Positions 46,154-58,440 of a stretch of DNA of 64,000 nucleotides are shown piece after piece. The DNA comes from Pogona vitticeps (lineage: Eukaryota; Chordata; Lepidosauria; Squamata; Agamidae), in assembly GCF_051106095.1 (NCBI RefSeq), contig NC_135785.1, forward strand, positions 185,890,045 through 185,954,044. Direction: 5' to 3'. The position numbers and the translations under genes are program-made. Position 1 is the first letter of the stretch; the number at the start of each line of letters is the position of its first letter. The notes under the pieces are model-generated. The model was not told the origin of the DNA. It did no database searches and saw only the letters and a program-made list of their open reading frames with translations.

Positions 46154-46179
46154 CTCTGAAGGTGACAATGCCAGTGTGG
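46154..46179 (-). CDS. RS1: RS1 exon 2, 26-bp micro-exon
   Basis: Minus strand: acceptor cttgcctgtacag, then 26 bases, then donor GAG/gtatgt. The bases complete Ala18 with the last base of exon 1 and then encode TLALSPSE, against TLGLSSTE in human. Length, phase and both splice sites match human exon 2 exactly. The exon lies at the signal-peptide cleavage region; in the human protein cleavage is after residue 23. Confidence 0.92.
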
Positions 46180-47390
46180 CTGTACAGGCAAGATAATGCG
46201 AGGAAGAAAGAACAGGAAAATACATTTAAAGCAATGATTTATGAGGTGTTAAAATTAATGCTAGAAAGGTACAAAAATTAATCATATCATGATTTGTTCA
46301 GCACCAAATACTGCAGAAATAATAAGCACCCTCAGAGAATGGAATGGTGAGACACTTCTGAGTACTCTTCACCTAGACCTCCTAGAAAGAGTCACCATAG
46401 GTTGGAAAAGACCTGACAATGTTCTTTGAAGAACTGCTGTATGCTGCATGTGTAATTATGGGCAGAAATGAGCATGGAGAATAAAATGTATGCCATTTAA
46501 GCTGTTTACAGTAATCTGCAGAAGTAGTAGCTACAGGTGAGCTTCAAACATCAATTTCTCAGACCTGTTTCTGTTTCTTTCTGTATATTTCTTAGTTCAG
46601 CACCTTAGCTGCATGTACAAATTCACCCTTTCTCTTTCTCACCAGTCTCACAATGAGCTGTACCGTGTTTACCTTTACCCTTAGTCTCATGTGTCAGATT
46701 ACTATTTAGCTTTCCAGATGTAGGAGTGAATAGAAAGAAAGGGAAGAAAAGGTTTTTTAGTTTTCAGTTTCCATACAAAGTGTTTTCAGAGCACTGAAAA
46801 TCAGGCAAAAGATGTGCTGAACAGGCTGATATACTTAATTCTTTTAAGGACAAAGAAAAACATCAGAAATTAAGAGCACCCACAGTCAGATATATATATT
46901 TTAAAATGTTATATGCCATTTTGCAAAAGAGTTCAATAAGGCTGAAGTAGACTTCGCATGAATAACAGGAACTAACACTCTAAGGGCAATAAAATGACCA
47001 TTGCCTTGATGAGCATTTGACCCCCATGAAAAAGACCCCTGTACAACTATGGGGAGGAGGGGGAAGCAGAAAAAAAGTAGCTGCCAACTCACCTCCCCAC
47101 TCCCAAAAAACCAAGAGTGGCTTGAAAAAAGCATACCTTATCTTAGAGGAAGTGTCAAGATTATACCAGATCTTAAATGATTCTTTTGATGAAATAAGGA
47201 AGATGAAGTCTTTTACTTGGAAGGCCCTCCAGGTTTCCTTGTAAAAGTCAGCATTTTGGAAAATCAATACAGTACTTGTAACTACAACTTCCAGAACACC
47301 CAGCCAGGCAGCTGGCTAAAGGCTTTTGGGAGTTCTAGCCCAGAAGAGTAACTTTTCCAAGTAAAAGTATGTGATAAAAGAGGGAAAGAA

Positions 47391-47790
47391 CTAGAGATGT
47401 AAAATTTCCAAAAGTTTTGAAGCCATATTCAACAGCTTTGGAAAAAGGGGGGGACTGTTTCCCCCCAATTTTCTGGGTTTTTTTTTCCAGGTCTTGCATC
47501 TCTAGGCAAGATGCAGTCCCAAAATTTCCAGAAATGTTGAAGCCATATAAAACAGCTTAAAAGAGGAAAGAAAAAATTGTTCTCTCCCCAATGTCACCCC
47601 CAAACCGTTTTAATAGCTTCAAAATTTCTGGAAATTTTACATCTCTAGCTGGGACTACATCTTGCCTAGAGATGTGAAGGTCGGGGGAGGGGGTCCAGAA
47701 AAATTGGAGGAAAATGTTTTCCCCCATCTTTTTCCCAAAGCCGTTTTATATGGTTTCAAAATGTCCAGAATTTTTGCATCTCTATTTTTT
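47391..47790. repeat. Cluster of nested inverted repeats with tagagatgtaaaattt ends
   Basis: Termini of one short element type occur six times in alternating orientation: ctagagatgtaaaatttcc (47391), tcttgcatctctag (about 47495-47508), ggaaattttacatctctag (about 47630-47648), ctagagatgtgaagg (47668) and gaatttttgcatctct (about 47770). A second palindrome, tctctaggcaagatgcagtc (47499) against gactacatcttgcctagaga (about 47653-47672), encloses the middle copy. The simplest reading is one hAT-like MITE inserted inside another of its kind. Confidence 0.55.
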
Positions 47791-48637
47791 TAAATTGCAG
47801 TCACAGCCCTGAACATTTATGAACTAGTAAAGGACGTTTGTTTAAGTGTAAGGTACCCATAAGAAAAAGATAGCCCCAGGTGAATTACCAAGGCTCCTCA
47901 TCTATAAGATCACTGTTGTGGATGTTACCTTTCACAGAGTCATGCAGGGAGATCTTGCCACTGAGGAGACAGCTCTGACAGTCCCAGTCTCTCACTGGAA
48001 GTGACACCTGAAAGCATTCCTATCCTTTCTCCTCCTCAATCCCCTGTGACTGGCCCTGTTCCAAAATGGCAGGACTTGGTTCTCGCTTCCATGGACTTTC
48101 ATTAGTGCAGCCTCACCCAAGCCAGTACTGTATTCTTCAAATGTAGGAGACCAGTCCAATCACCTCATTCACCACAGCTATTGGTCATGCTGGCTGGGGA
48201 TAATGGGATCTGTAGTCTCCCCACACTGGTTCATTCTCAAAACACATGATTGAAACCCAAATGCAAGCACAGACAGCAAGGGTAAGAAGCACTATTTACA
48301 AATCCACCAAAATTCCACTTAACACCACACTAACAATGACTGTTCAAAATCAAACCCAGACAAAGCAAGGCGACCACACACTTCAGACTGCCAACCAAAA
48401 GGGGGAACAAGCATCCTGCCTGATCACAGGAGAAGAAAGATTAATTTGAGCCTGTGCAAACTTTCTCAGTCCATCAGGAGAAACTGCATTTGACAAAATT
48501 CCCTGTTCTATCTATATGCAGTCATTAAAACCTATATGAGCTCTGTTCTCCTTTCTGTCGGTTGACTACTGCTCCATTAAACCACATAAATATGAATTTC
48601 ACAAGGTGGACAAGGCCAAGCAAAGGAGCCTCAGGAG

Positions 48638-48963
48638 GTAAAGGTTCCCCTTGACATTTAGTCCAGTCGTGTCCGACTCTAGGGCGCAGTGCTCATCCTC
48701 GTTTCCAAGCCAGCATTTGCCTGTAGACAGTTCCGTGTTCACACGGACAGCGCGACTAGAAACAGAACGCTGTTACCTTCCCACTGAGGTGGTACCTATT
48801 TATCTACTCACATTTTTACATGCTTTCGAACTGCTAGGTTAGTAGGAGCTGGGACAAGCAACGGGAGCTCACTCCGTCATGTGGATGCGCTTACGACAGC
48901 TGGTCTACTGACCTTGCAGCCCAAAGGCTTCTGTGGTTTAACCCGCAGCGCCACCACGTCCCT
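48638..48963 (-). mobile_element. Sauria SINE, near full length, antisense
   Basis: It runs on the plus strand from gtaaaggttccccttgacat through gtccgactctagggcgcagt and ctatttatctactcacattt to cagcgccaccacgtcc. Target duplications could not be identified with confidence. Confidence 0.88.
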
Positions 48964-50696
48964 TAACTTCAAGAGAGGTTACTCAAAAAAAGAAAAGAAA
49001 AAAAGTCGTATCCCAGGTCTTCCAACTAAGATGGCAAAGCAAACCACCTGAAAATGTGATGTTCTCCTCCCTCTTAATGTCACAATTAGGGTTTATACGC
49101 CTTGATCTCATGGGACAAATGAGTATTTACTGTATACTTCAGCCACTAGATGGGAGAACATATTCTGTAACTCTGTGGAATCAGGTGTTGCTAGTCATGC
49201 TGGAAAAAGACAATATTTCCCCCTCTAGTTTTCCCATCAGGAGAAAGGCCTGAGAAAGTTGTTAGGGACAGTCCTCATTTAGAGTTGAAAGCACATTGTT
49301 TCAGAAAGTTAACTGAGAGACTTCTCCTGTATTTTGTGAAATCAACTTCCAAAAAACACAATAGTTGTCTTGAAGATCAATCATGAACAAAGCAAACTAA
49401 TATGCTTAATCCTGTGGGTGATGGCAATTTGGATTATTGTGACACTCAGATGCTTTCTTTAGTTAAGGATTTCTCCTTCCCATGGGCGAGCTCTAATGTT
49501 TGCTTCTGGCTTCATGTTTTTCTGTCAGTTACTACATTAGTTCTTTGGACAAGTTTCAGATCCTCTGCTGCTGTAGCTCAAGAGATACCACATCAATTTC
49601 CCAGCTATTTTTAAGATCAAAGTTGAGAACAATAGGTGGAAGAAAGACAAATAAAAGGAGTAGGACTGCTTTCTCTTGCCTTTCTCCTTTTTTCCAAGAC
49701 TCCCGTAAATTAAATAATCAAACATTTGCTTTTCCTTTAATGATGCCCCTGAATAATAGTCTTGCATTACAGAGAAACAAAATTTATTGGTGAGGACCTT
49801 CTGGCACTTCAAATATTATTGAGCTAAAATGCCCATCATACCTGAGCACTGCTTAGATTGGCTGGGGCTGATGGGAGTTGGTGTTCAACAGGACCTTGAA
49901 GATCAGATTCCCAACTAAGATCTAATGTTGTCATTATGGGCATGGCCACAGTTCTGTCTTTCCATGTGCCACTTGGGATGTTCACATGAAAGCTTATAAA
50001 ATGGCCAAGCCTCAGCTCTCCCTCTCCTTCCTAGCAAAAGAAAATCCTGTGCTGAAAGTTCCTTCAAGCAGAGAAGTTACACCATGTACCTTCCCTCTGA
50101 TCAAAACTAGTTAATCACGGTTTGGTGGTATAAATTAGCTACACCCAGCGGCAGTGCCAAATACATGTTCCAATCACGAGTCACACTAATTAGCCAAGGA
50201 AAGCAGGCCTCAAGCACATTGACGCTTCTCTGTCAATTCTGCTTTTCTTTGGCTGGCTGCTTTTCCACACAGTGCAAAAATGTGGACACACGTCCACAGA
50301 GAGGGACACGAGCTCTGCCAGAATAAATGCTAAAATTACCACACAGTCTGATAAAAGGAGGTCAGGACCTGAAAAGTGGCTAATGTGATGTTGTAAGTTT
50401 ACGTGCTTAGCACTGACAGACTCGAGAGTTTAAAATCCAGAGGACATGACTCTAGTAGATTATGAAATATAGGTCAGATGTTGAGCCTGGATAATTTGTA
50501 ATTGCATCCATTGCACAGTACAGCCCTACAGGCAAAGGCCTTAAATGCCCCAGGTCTTCTGACCTCTAGAATGTCTGCCCTGACATCAATTAAGTAATAA
50601 GTATCCAGGCAGCACAACCCAAATGCCATGAAAACATTGTGTGTGCAGCCCCACAAATTAATACCTCACCCTTTTCAAACCACTGTCATCACTATG

Positions 50697-50816
50697 ACCT
50701 GGATCCAGATTTAGATCCAGAGGATATCACTGAAATCAATGGACCTTAATTTAGTCAAAACTAATTTAGGTCTTATTGATTTCAATGGGTCTATGTGTAG
50801 TTTAGTTTGGATCAAG
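50697..50816. mobile_element. Palindromic MITE (gatccagatttagatccag family)
   Basis: Left arm acctggatccagatttagat, atcactgaaatcaatggacc; right arm gatttcaatgggtctatgtg, tagtttggatcaa. The caatggacc/gggtct arms pair around a short centre. Similar in layout to 58104-58220. Confidence 0.5.
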
Positions 50817-51454
50817 CCACCACCACTACCGACATTAAATAATGATGATAGAAGTTCAACATATTTACACATTGTATAAATTGTCGGAGATCAAAGTGAA
50901 GAAAACACAAACCTTGTTCCCTTCTTACATACAGGTTGATATCATAATCCAATAAAGCAAAAAAACAAACACATGCCCTTTTGCAAAAATCAACCCTTGT
51001 TTTTCAGGGTTTTTTTAATCAGTTTCATGGATGCCTTTCATTTTCTCTAATGTATTTGAAATAGATTCGTAATTATAAACTGTATAGTCAATAAATAATA
51101 ATCACTGCACAATAAAACAATATGACATTGTCTTTTAGTGCCATGTAAATTTTAGTAGCTCCAAATAAATTAGGAGAAAAACACATTCAGCAAAATATTC
51201 ATGAGGATAAAGTTCAGGCAAATATGTGTTATAAGATATTAACTTCCTGTTCATAAGACTGAGAAGTGGTGCCAGACGAAGAGAAATAATGGCAAATTCT
51301 TTTTCTTTCTCTTTCTTTTCTTTTTTTTGCCACCGAGACATGAACCTCAGATTCCTTAAGTCAATTCTGATTATCTATCATTGTTCAAAACTGCTTTCCT
51401 TTCTAATGGGAGCGTTTAAAAATATTTTTATAAATGTGATTGAGGGTCATACCC

Positions 51455-51905
51455 CAGGACATGCCTCATCCACACTCTCCACACCTGAGAAATTGGGAAG
51501 ACCAGGTTCTAACCTTTGTTAGAAGGCTCGTCAGCCTTGGAAGGCAGCCCATTTAGGAGAAGGAGAACTCCAGTTTCAAACCTCCACTGCCTTGTGGCTA
51601 TATCCACTGATGGAAAAGGCTTCAGGAGTTACCCTCGAGGCAAAATCCGGAGCTGGAGTCCTGGAGACAGTTTGTGTCGTTCTAGTAACTCCTGCCACAT
51701 CACTGGAACCAGTTGTATTGGCTCTTGCCTTTCCATTTGACTATTTCAGCAACGTGGAGAGGGGGGATTTGCTGCTTGGGTAACAGCCTATCTTCCATAT
51801 TATTTTACCCAGGCTTTGTGCTCTGGAGAGGACACTCTCCAAGTCCTCCATATAGAGCACATTACCATAGTTTCTCAAGACTGAAGGACGGCATTCCATG
51901 TAAAT
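51455..51905. other. Unassigned block within RS1 intron 1
   Basis: GC-richer than its surroundings and with overlapping open frames on the plus strand (51289-51522, 51516-51740, 51592-51783). It begins near ccccaggacatgcctcatcc and ends near ctcaagactgaaggacggca. It has the feel of an interspersed repeat, but no second copy is present here and I cannot name a family. Confidence 0.3.
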
Positions 51906-52274
51906 ACTGTATGTAAAAAAAATCAGAAAAAAATCAGAAATATTTCTGCAATTTTTTTCTAAGTGAAAGGGGGGAGGGAGAGATTATGTTTGAGTGTCAA
52001 CTAATCATAACCTATTTAAATACAATATACCAGGTAAAATCTTTCCCAGGTAAATGTTTGAGCCACTTACAATTTTCACATTTTAGAAAAATAATAGAAA
52101 GAAATGAGGTATTACTTGCCAATAAGGGTGAAAAATCAGACTGCACCATTACTAGTAGTGTAACAATAAATTTAGAAGTTTAAATGCTCATAATGACTGT
52201 CTCCTTAATCAGCCTTCCTCATAAAAAAGCATCCAGAAAACTAGCAGCTGGGTTGGTCCATGTCAACAAATCAG

Positions 52275-52400
52275 GAGCAGGTTGTTTGTATAGCTCAGTG
52301 GCTTATGTTCTCTGGCTGTGGGAGTTCAATTCCCCACTGTGCCTCCTTGAGAGGGGCTAGACTTGATGATTCATATGGTCCTTCCAGCTCTGCAGTTCAA
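52275..52400 (+). mobile_element. tRNA-derived SINE with CR1-type tail
   Basis: Head gtatagctcagtggcttatg and gagttcaattccccactgtg (A- and B-box-like) run into ggggctagacttgatgattc and ccttccagctctgcagttc, then a short ATT-rich tail. It is an uninterrupted relative of 37607-38000. Confidence 0.7.
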
Positions 52401-53436
52401 AGGTTATTATTATTAATCATCCAGTCCAGAACAGACCATCCTCAAATTCTTTGCATTGCAACAGGCATACAGGTATTTTGTTCCTGGGAAAATCCATTAC
52501 TCTCCCACCTACTGTGAAGATTACTGGCAAGCCCTGAGAGATATGGGGAGCCTGGAGTAGTAGTGGCAGATGACACCATAGTCTCTCCTACTCAAAAAGT
52601 CCCAGGACTTTGATGCTGTATGTCCTGACTTCATGAAACAAATCAAATAATTATTCTAATATCCTAGATTTTCATGTTAAAAAGCTGCTAATATCAACAG
52701 TAAAACATTACAAGAATTTTTTAAATGGGGATAGACAGAACTAACCAGTTTAACATGAGAAAGCCAACAAAAATGTATTAAAGCAGAAGATAGGACATAT
52801 GTTAACTTCTTGAACAAGCAAGTCAAGCAAAGGAATAAGGGGTGGAGAAATCAAGGGTCAGTGTCAATAATGTGATTATTCCTGCTGTAAATACTGTAAC
52901 ACTATAATATTTTGTATTCGAATCACAACCATACAGATTGATAGATATATCTTACCTTTTTTGTATATTGTTTATAAATACATTTTTCATGGTGTGTATA
53001 ATTTATTCTATGTTATGCATCACTGTCTTGGGGAATGAGCTCACCTCAACCTAGTAAATAACAACTGTCATGAACAAAGTTTTATCAAGCATCCCTCAAA
53101 ATCCAAAGAAGGGATAATAATGGGTATGTTGCTTTACCAATGACAGTGAGATAACAAGGACTGCCCCTAACATGTAGGGATAACTGGAGCATTTAAAAAT
53201 ATATTTAATTTTTAAGTAATTACAACTAACAACGAACTGGCAAAACAAACAGCACCCTGTATTCTGTCAATGAGAGGCATGTTTCCTGAATAGTCCCTTA
53301 CTCTTGAAATAACATTTCTTCACCACTTACAGTTTTATAAAAATATTTCTGTCACGTTACATCCAACGGTACATTCTCCTATGCCCTTGGTGCTGTGTAT
53401 TATGCTAAGTTGCTGTTAACAAATTAAATAAATTGA

Positions 53437-55137
53437 TAGCGTCGTCGTCATCTCATCGTCGTCTAGTCGTTTAGTCGTGCCCGACTCTTCGTGACCCCAT
53501 GGACCAGAGCACACCAGGCCCTCCTATCTTCCACTGCCTCCCAGAGTTGGGTCAAGTTCATGTTGGTTGCTTCACAGACACTGTCCAGCCATCTCATCCT
53601 CTGTCGTCCCTTCTCCTCTTGCCTTCACACTTTCCTAACATCGAGGTCTTTTCCAGGGAGTCTTCTCTTCTCATGAGATGGCCAAAGTATTGGAGCCTCA
53701 GCTTCAGGATCTGTCCTTCCAGTGAACACTCAGGGTTGATTTCCTTTAGAATTGATAGGTTTGTTCTCCTTGCAGTCCAGGGGACTCTCAAGGGCCTCCT
53801 CCAGCACCACAATTCAAAGGCCTCAATTCTTCGGCGGTCTGCTTTCTTTATGGTCCAGCTCTCACTCCTGTACATCACTACAGGAAAAACCATAGCTTTG
53901 ACTATTCGGACCTTTGTTGGCAAGGTGATGTCTCTGCTTTTTAAGATGCTGTCAAGGTTTGTCATCGCTTTCCTCCCAAGAAGCAGGTGTCTTTTAATTT
54001 CGTGGCTGCTGTCTCCATCTGCAGTGATCATGGAGCCCAAGAAAGCAAAGTCTGTCACTGCCTCCATATCTTCCCCTTCAATTTCCCAGGAGGTGATGGG
54101 ACCAGTGGCCATGATCTTAGTCTTTTTGATGTTGAGCTTCAGACCGTTTTTTGCACTCTTCTCTTTCACCCTCATTACAAGGTTCTTTAATTCCTCCTCA
54201 CTTTCTGCCATCAGAGTGGTATCATCTGCATATCGGAGGTTGTTAATATTTCTTCCGGCAATCTTAATTCCACCTTGGGATTCCTCCAGTCCAGCCTTCT
54301 GCATGATGTATTCTGCATATAGGTTAAATAAGCCGGGGGACAATATACAGCCTTGTCGTACTCCTTTCAGAATTTTGAACCAATCAGTTGTTCCATATCC
54401 AGTTCTAACTGTTGCTTCCTGTCCCACATACAGGTTTCTCAGGAGACGGATAAGGTGGTCAGGCACTCCCATTTCTTTAAGGACTTGTCATAGTTTGCTG
54501 TGATCCACACAGTCAAAGGCTTTTGCATAGTCAATGAAGCATAAGTAAATATTTTTCTGGAACTCTCTGGCTTTCTCCATAATCCAGCGCATGTTAGCAA
54601 TTTGGTCTCGAGTTCCTCTGCCACTTCGGAATCCAGCTTGTACTTCTGGGAGTTCTCAGTCCACATACTGCTGAAGCCTACCTTGTAGGATTTTGAGCAT
54701 AACCTTGCTAGCGTGTGAAATGAGTGCAATTGTACAGTAGTTGCAGCATTCTTTGGCACTGCCTTTCTTTGGGATTGGGATGTAGACTGATCTTTTCCAA
54801 TCCTCTGGCCACTGTTGAGTTTTCCAAACTTGCTGGCATATTGAATGTAGCACCTTAACAGCAGCATCTTTTAAGATTTTAAATAATTCAACTGGAATGT
54901 CATCTCCTCCACTGGCCTTGTTGTTAGCCAGGCTTTCTAAGGCCCACTTGACTTCACTCTCCAGGATGTCTGGCTCAAGGTCAGAAACTATATTGTCTGG
55001 GTTGTCCGGGATATCCAAATCTTTCTGATATAATTCCTCTGTGTATTCTTGCCACCTCTTCTTGATGTCTTCTGCTCTGGCAAATAAGTCTGTGATTCTC
55101 CTCTGAGTATTTTCATTTAACTGCACGTTACTCAGAT
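53437..55137 (-). mobile_element. Bov-B (RTE) LINE, 5'-truncated, reverse-transcriptase region
   Basis: Minus strand, 1.7 kb. It starts in the region between endonuclease and reverse transcriptase (ITDLFARAEDIKKRWQEYTE) and continues through LANNKASGGDDIPVELFKIL and VYIPIPKKGSAKECCNYCTI. After a frame change come RTGYGTTDWFKILKGVRQGC, ILSPGLFNLYAEYIMQKAGL and the catalytic NNLRYADDTTLMAESEEE, then LLLGRKAMTNLDSILKSRDI and VPWTARRTNLSILKEINPEC. It ends at the Bov-B 3' terminus near cgtcgtcgtcatc. At least two frameshifts are needed to cover it, and the endonuclease is missing. It keeps YADD and a 292-codon frame, so it is younger than the copy at 30979-32590. Confidence 0.94.
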
Positions 55138-55736
55138 AAGGCTATAGACCACACACGATTTGAACAGGATCTGATACTCAATTGTTTAGATCTTTCCATT
55201 TCCATATAACTTTCATTTGTGCTGCTAGTAATAACATAGAGATCAGATCTTTAAATAGCAGGTTGCCTTACCACCTAAGAAAACTGATATTAGCACTAAC
55301 TCACCTTTGAACCTTATTGATTTGTAATCTGCCTTACAATATCAAATACCTGATTCCAATATTTCTTTATTACTAGACATTGTATCCATATATGAATTAG
55401 TGTCCCCATTTGCTCACTCTGTCTACAAATGGAGCATTTTGGCTTTTTCAAGGTCAACGATGGCCACAATCACACCTCATAGTAAGCTATAATTTAGCAT
55501 ATTACTTATGACCATGAATGTATCATAGTACTGTATATGGCTCAGGTATAGATGCTTCCCCTCCCCTTTTTCTTCCTATATGACCAAGTATGTCACATGC
55601 AACCACTTCTGTTCTTGCTTAGTGAATGTTTCTAGTATCATTTTGACTGACAAGCTATAGTTAATGTGAACTACACTGGCTGAAATTGGCAGAAAATGCT
55701 TTAAATAATGCCATGTAAGGCTAATGTTGTCATGAC

Positions 55737-56290
55737 TAGAGATGGGCACAAATTTATAAAATGAGTCATCAAAATTTGTTTTAAAAATCACTAATTTGTC
55801 CATTTGTATCCGTATGAATCAATGCCCGATGAATACAAATCAATTAATTTTTAGAAATGTTTTATTAATTGATCATTTTTGCTATAAAATGGCCCTCCCA
55901 GGTATCTAGAGATACCAGCATTTTGGCCAAGCTTCTTCTGACATTCCTTTACAATCTCTACAAGTTTGGTGAAAATGGGGTTTCAGATGTTCAAGTCATA
56001 TGCTAACAAAGAGGGCAAGTTCCCCCAAGGCACCTAGAGATATCAAAATGATAGAGAAGCTCCTACTGACTCTATGAATATTGGATTTCCCCAAGCCAGC
56101 TGCTAAAAGGGCACTCTCGGGGGGGGCACTTTGTAGGTGTATAACTTGGATCTCTGAAACCTAATCTTCACCAAACATGGAGAGATTATAGGGAAGAGTC
56201 AGTAGAATCTTCTCTGTGGAGTCAAGCTCTCTCTACTGAAAGAGGGATGACAGACTGTAATTTAACTTAACGTACAAGATCTCTGTTGAG
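55737..56290. mobile_element. hAT-like non-autonomous element (tagagatgggcacaaat end)
   Basis: Left end ctagagatgggcacaaattt matches the terminus of 37719-37971. The interior has paired AT-rich arms (aaatcactaatttgtcc, tgaatacaaatcaatt) and then ccaccaaacatgg-like text reading tcttcaccaaacatggagag. The right end is not clear, so the extent is approximate. Confidence 0.45.
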
Positions 56291-57086
56291 TTGAGTTGCT
56301 TGATAAATCTTATTACTATAGTTTTTGGAAATTTAAGGGACTAGGTCAAATATTTTGCTTGTTATTTATAATTTAAAAAATAGCAAAGTATTCTGCCTCT
56401 CTGATGCAATTGTATTCCTCCAGTTCCTCACCTATCCAACTCTGTGTGGTAAAAAAATATTTTATATTATATAAATGTTTTATTAAAATTATATCACACA
56501 AAAATCTGGAATATTTACAGGAAGAAATGCAGCATAGAAATTAAATAAATAAATACATCTTCACATTTCTATAATTGTGTCAAAGGCTTATTTGCATAAT
56601 CAATTAGTACTATATAGAAAAGTGCAGAGTCTAAAAACAAAAATGTCCTCATTCATCTCAACTCTGAATTTCGCATATTAACACTTGCATCTAGAACTTT
56701 CATAATTCCTCTGTTCATTATACCTCTTTATGTAGGTAAACAGACACTGTTAAATTCAATTGTTAATCCCAAACAAGGAAGACTGACAGAATAAAGGTTT
56801 ACTTTCAGTTGGACCAAAAACTGGATTTAGCATTCAGTATTCATAGCTCATTCAAACTGCGTAAGAAGATAACCATTCCCCCCCCCCAATTGCCTTCTAT
56901 ATTTAGGTAAACTCACAACTGCATCAGCAACACATTTTAGCTATATAGTTTTCATCTATATATGCCCTAAACCAACTGATATCTTTTTTCTACCTACTTA
57001 TCAGGAAGGGAACAGATCACTAGGAATTGGAGGCTGAATTAGGAGATCTGAATCATGTCAAATTTAAAGTTTGACTTTGCAGTGTA

Positions 57087-57182
57087 ATCCACAATGCAAT
57101 CCTATGCATGGCTGCACAGACAGAAATCCCATTTTATTTAACAGGGATCCCTTCTTGGCACAGGTGTATAGGATTGTAGCTA
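57087..57182. mobile_element. Palindromic MITE (gcaatcctatgcatg / ataggattgtagc ends)
   Basis: Left end cacaatgcaatcctatgcat, right end ggtgtataggattgtagcta, with agaaatcccattttatttaa in the centre. This is the layout of a common sauropsid palindromic repeat. It has no coding capacity. Confidence 0.6.
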
Positions 57183-58103
57183 TATTTTCCCACCAGCAAT
57201 AGTACTTCATATTAGGTGATGCAGATACATTGCTTTCCAGCATGTTAATCTGACCCTTGCACCAAACAACACCGTTTTTCTTAGGTACTAATAGGGGCAA
57301 ACATGTCCTTTATGTAGCATCTACTGTACTACCATTTCATGTATAGCACCGTAAAAAGTCAGAGAGAAAAAATAATTAGGAGAGGAAAGCAGGGAAAGTT
57401 CCGCCCTGAGCTGCATGTCAAATTGAAGAGAACTTGCAAGCAGGTCACTAGAAATAACAAGATAATTGTTCCCAGTTTATATGAATGACCTGACAGTACC
57501 TCTTGGGATGCAAAACTGAAGTGGATGAGAATTTTAAAAGATGTTGAATCAATATAATAAAGGACTAGCATGCTTGGGGACAGAAGCTATTGTATATGGT
57601 ACTTCTTAAACATGGCATAAGAAATATGAGTAAAGGCAAAATATACGAGCATAAACTAACAAGAGTTCAGAAATGTTATCTTTTGGATCACAACTCCCAG
57701 ATTCTCTATTTACTTTGATTACATCTGTGAAAAAAGTAACTACTAGTTCTACAGAATAATTCATGTACCCTAAGCATGGGCAGGGTCCGAGGCTGGAGCC
57801 ACAAGATGCATTAAAAATATCAGAGTAAAAGCCTGAAAAATCCACATTCTTATTCTCTGACAGCAAGTGACCATGACATTTGTTTAAAGAAAAAACATTT
57901 CCATAATAAAGGAAGCAAAGAATGTATAATTAAGAAACATGTCATTCAAAACAATGAAAAACAAAGAAAAGACATTTTGCTGAACATTATCCATCTACTC
58001 TAAATAATACTGCATATCTAGAATTTGAAATCAGAGATTATGCAAAGATTGAATTACAGGTAATCTCTAAAACAATCTCTATAACACATAGGCTAGCATA
58101 AGG

Positions 58104-58220
58104 CTAAATCCAGGGTTAGTCCTGACTGGAGTAGACCCACTGAAATCAGTGGGATTTCAGTAAATAGTGATCAACAAATCCCGTAATTTCAGTAGGTTTG
58201 CTGTAGTTGGGATTAATACT
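58104..58220. mobile_element. Palindromic MITE, related to 50697-50816
   Basis: Left arm gtcctgactggagtagaccc, actgaaatcagtgggatttc; right arm aatttcagtaggtttgctgt, agttgggatt. The actgaaat/atttcagt halves pair. Target duplication not evident. Confidence 0.5.
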
Positions 58221-58295
58221 GGATTTAACCCACAGTCCACATAAACTGAATTACTCTATGGCCACTTCTGTATATTGGAATAAAATCTTTAATAT

Positions 58296-58440
58296 ATTTG
58301 CGAAGGCTTTCACGGCCAGGATCTAATGGTTGTTCTGGGTTTTTCGGGCTCTTTGGTTGTGTTCTGAAGGTTGTTCTTCCTGACGTTTCGCCAGTCTCTG
58401 TGGCCGGCATCTTCAGAGGACAGCAGAAAAAGAGATTGCT
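58296..58440 (-). mobile_element. Penelope-like element terminal fragment
   Basis: Plus strand: gcgaaggctttcacggccag, gttctgggtttttcgggctc, then cctgacgtttcgccagtctc and atcttcagaggacagcag. This text is, from memory, the repeated terminal unit of vertebrate Penelope-like retroelements. Its HHR-bearing half recurs at 31403-31496. No reverse-transcriptase or GIY-YIG endonuclease sequence is attached. Confidence 0.65.
58376..58421 (-). ncRNA. Minimal hammerhead-ribozyme motif, family 1
   Basis: Minus strand: stem I TCCT pairs with AGGA, flanking the core CTGAAGA, then stem II GCC...GGC (loop ggccacagagact region), GAAA and cleavage triplet GTC as GAAACGTC. The ACGT between GAAA and C is self-complementary, so a normal stem III cannot form in one molecule but can between two. 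That is the dimer-type hammerhead described in metazoan Penelope-like elements. All core positions look intact here. Confidence 0.65.
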
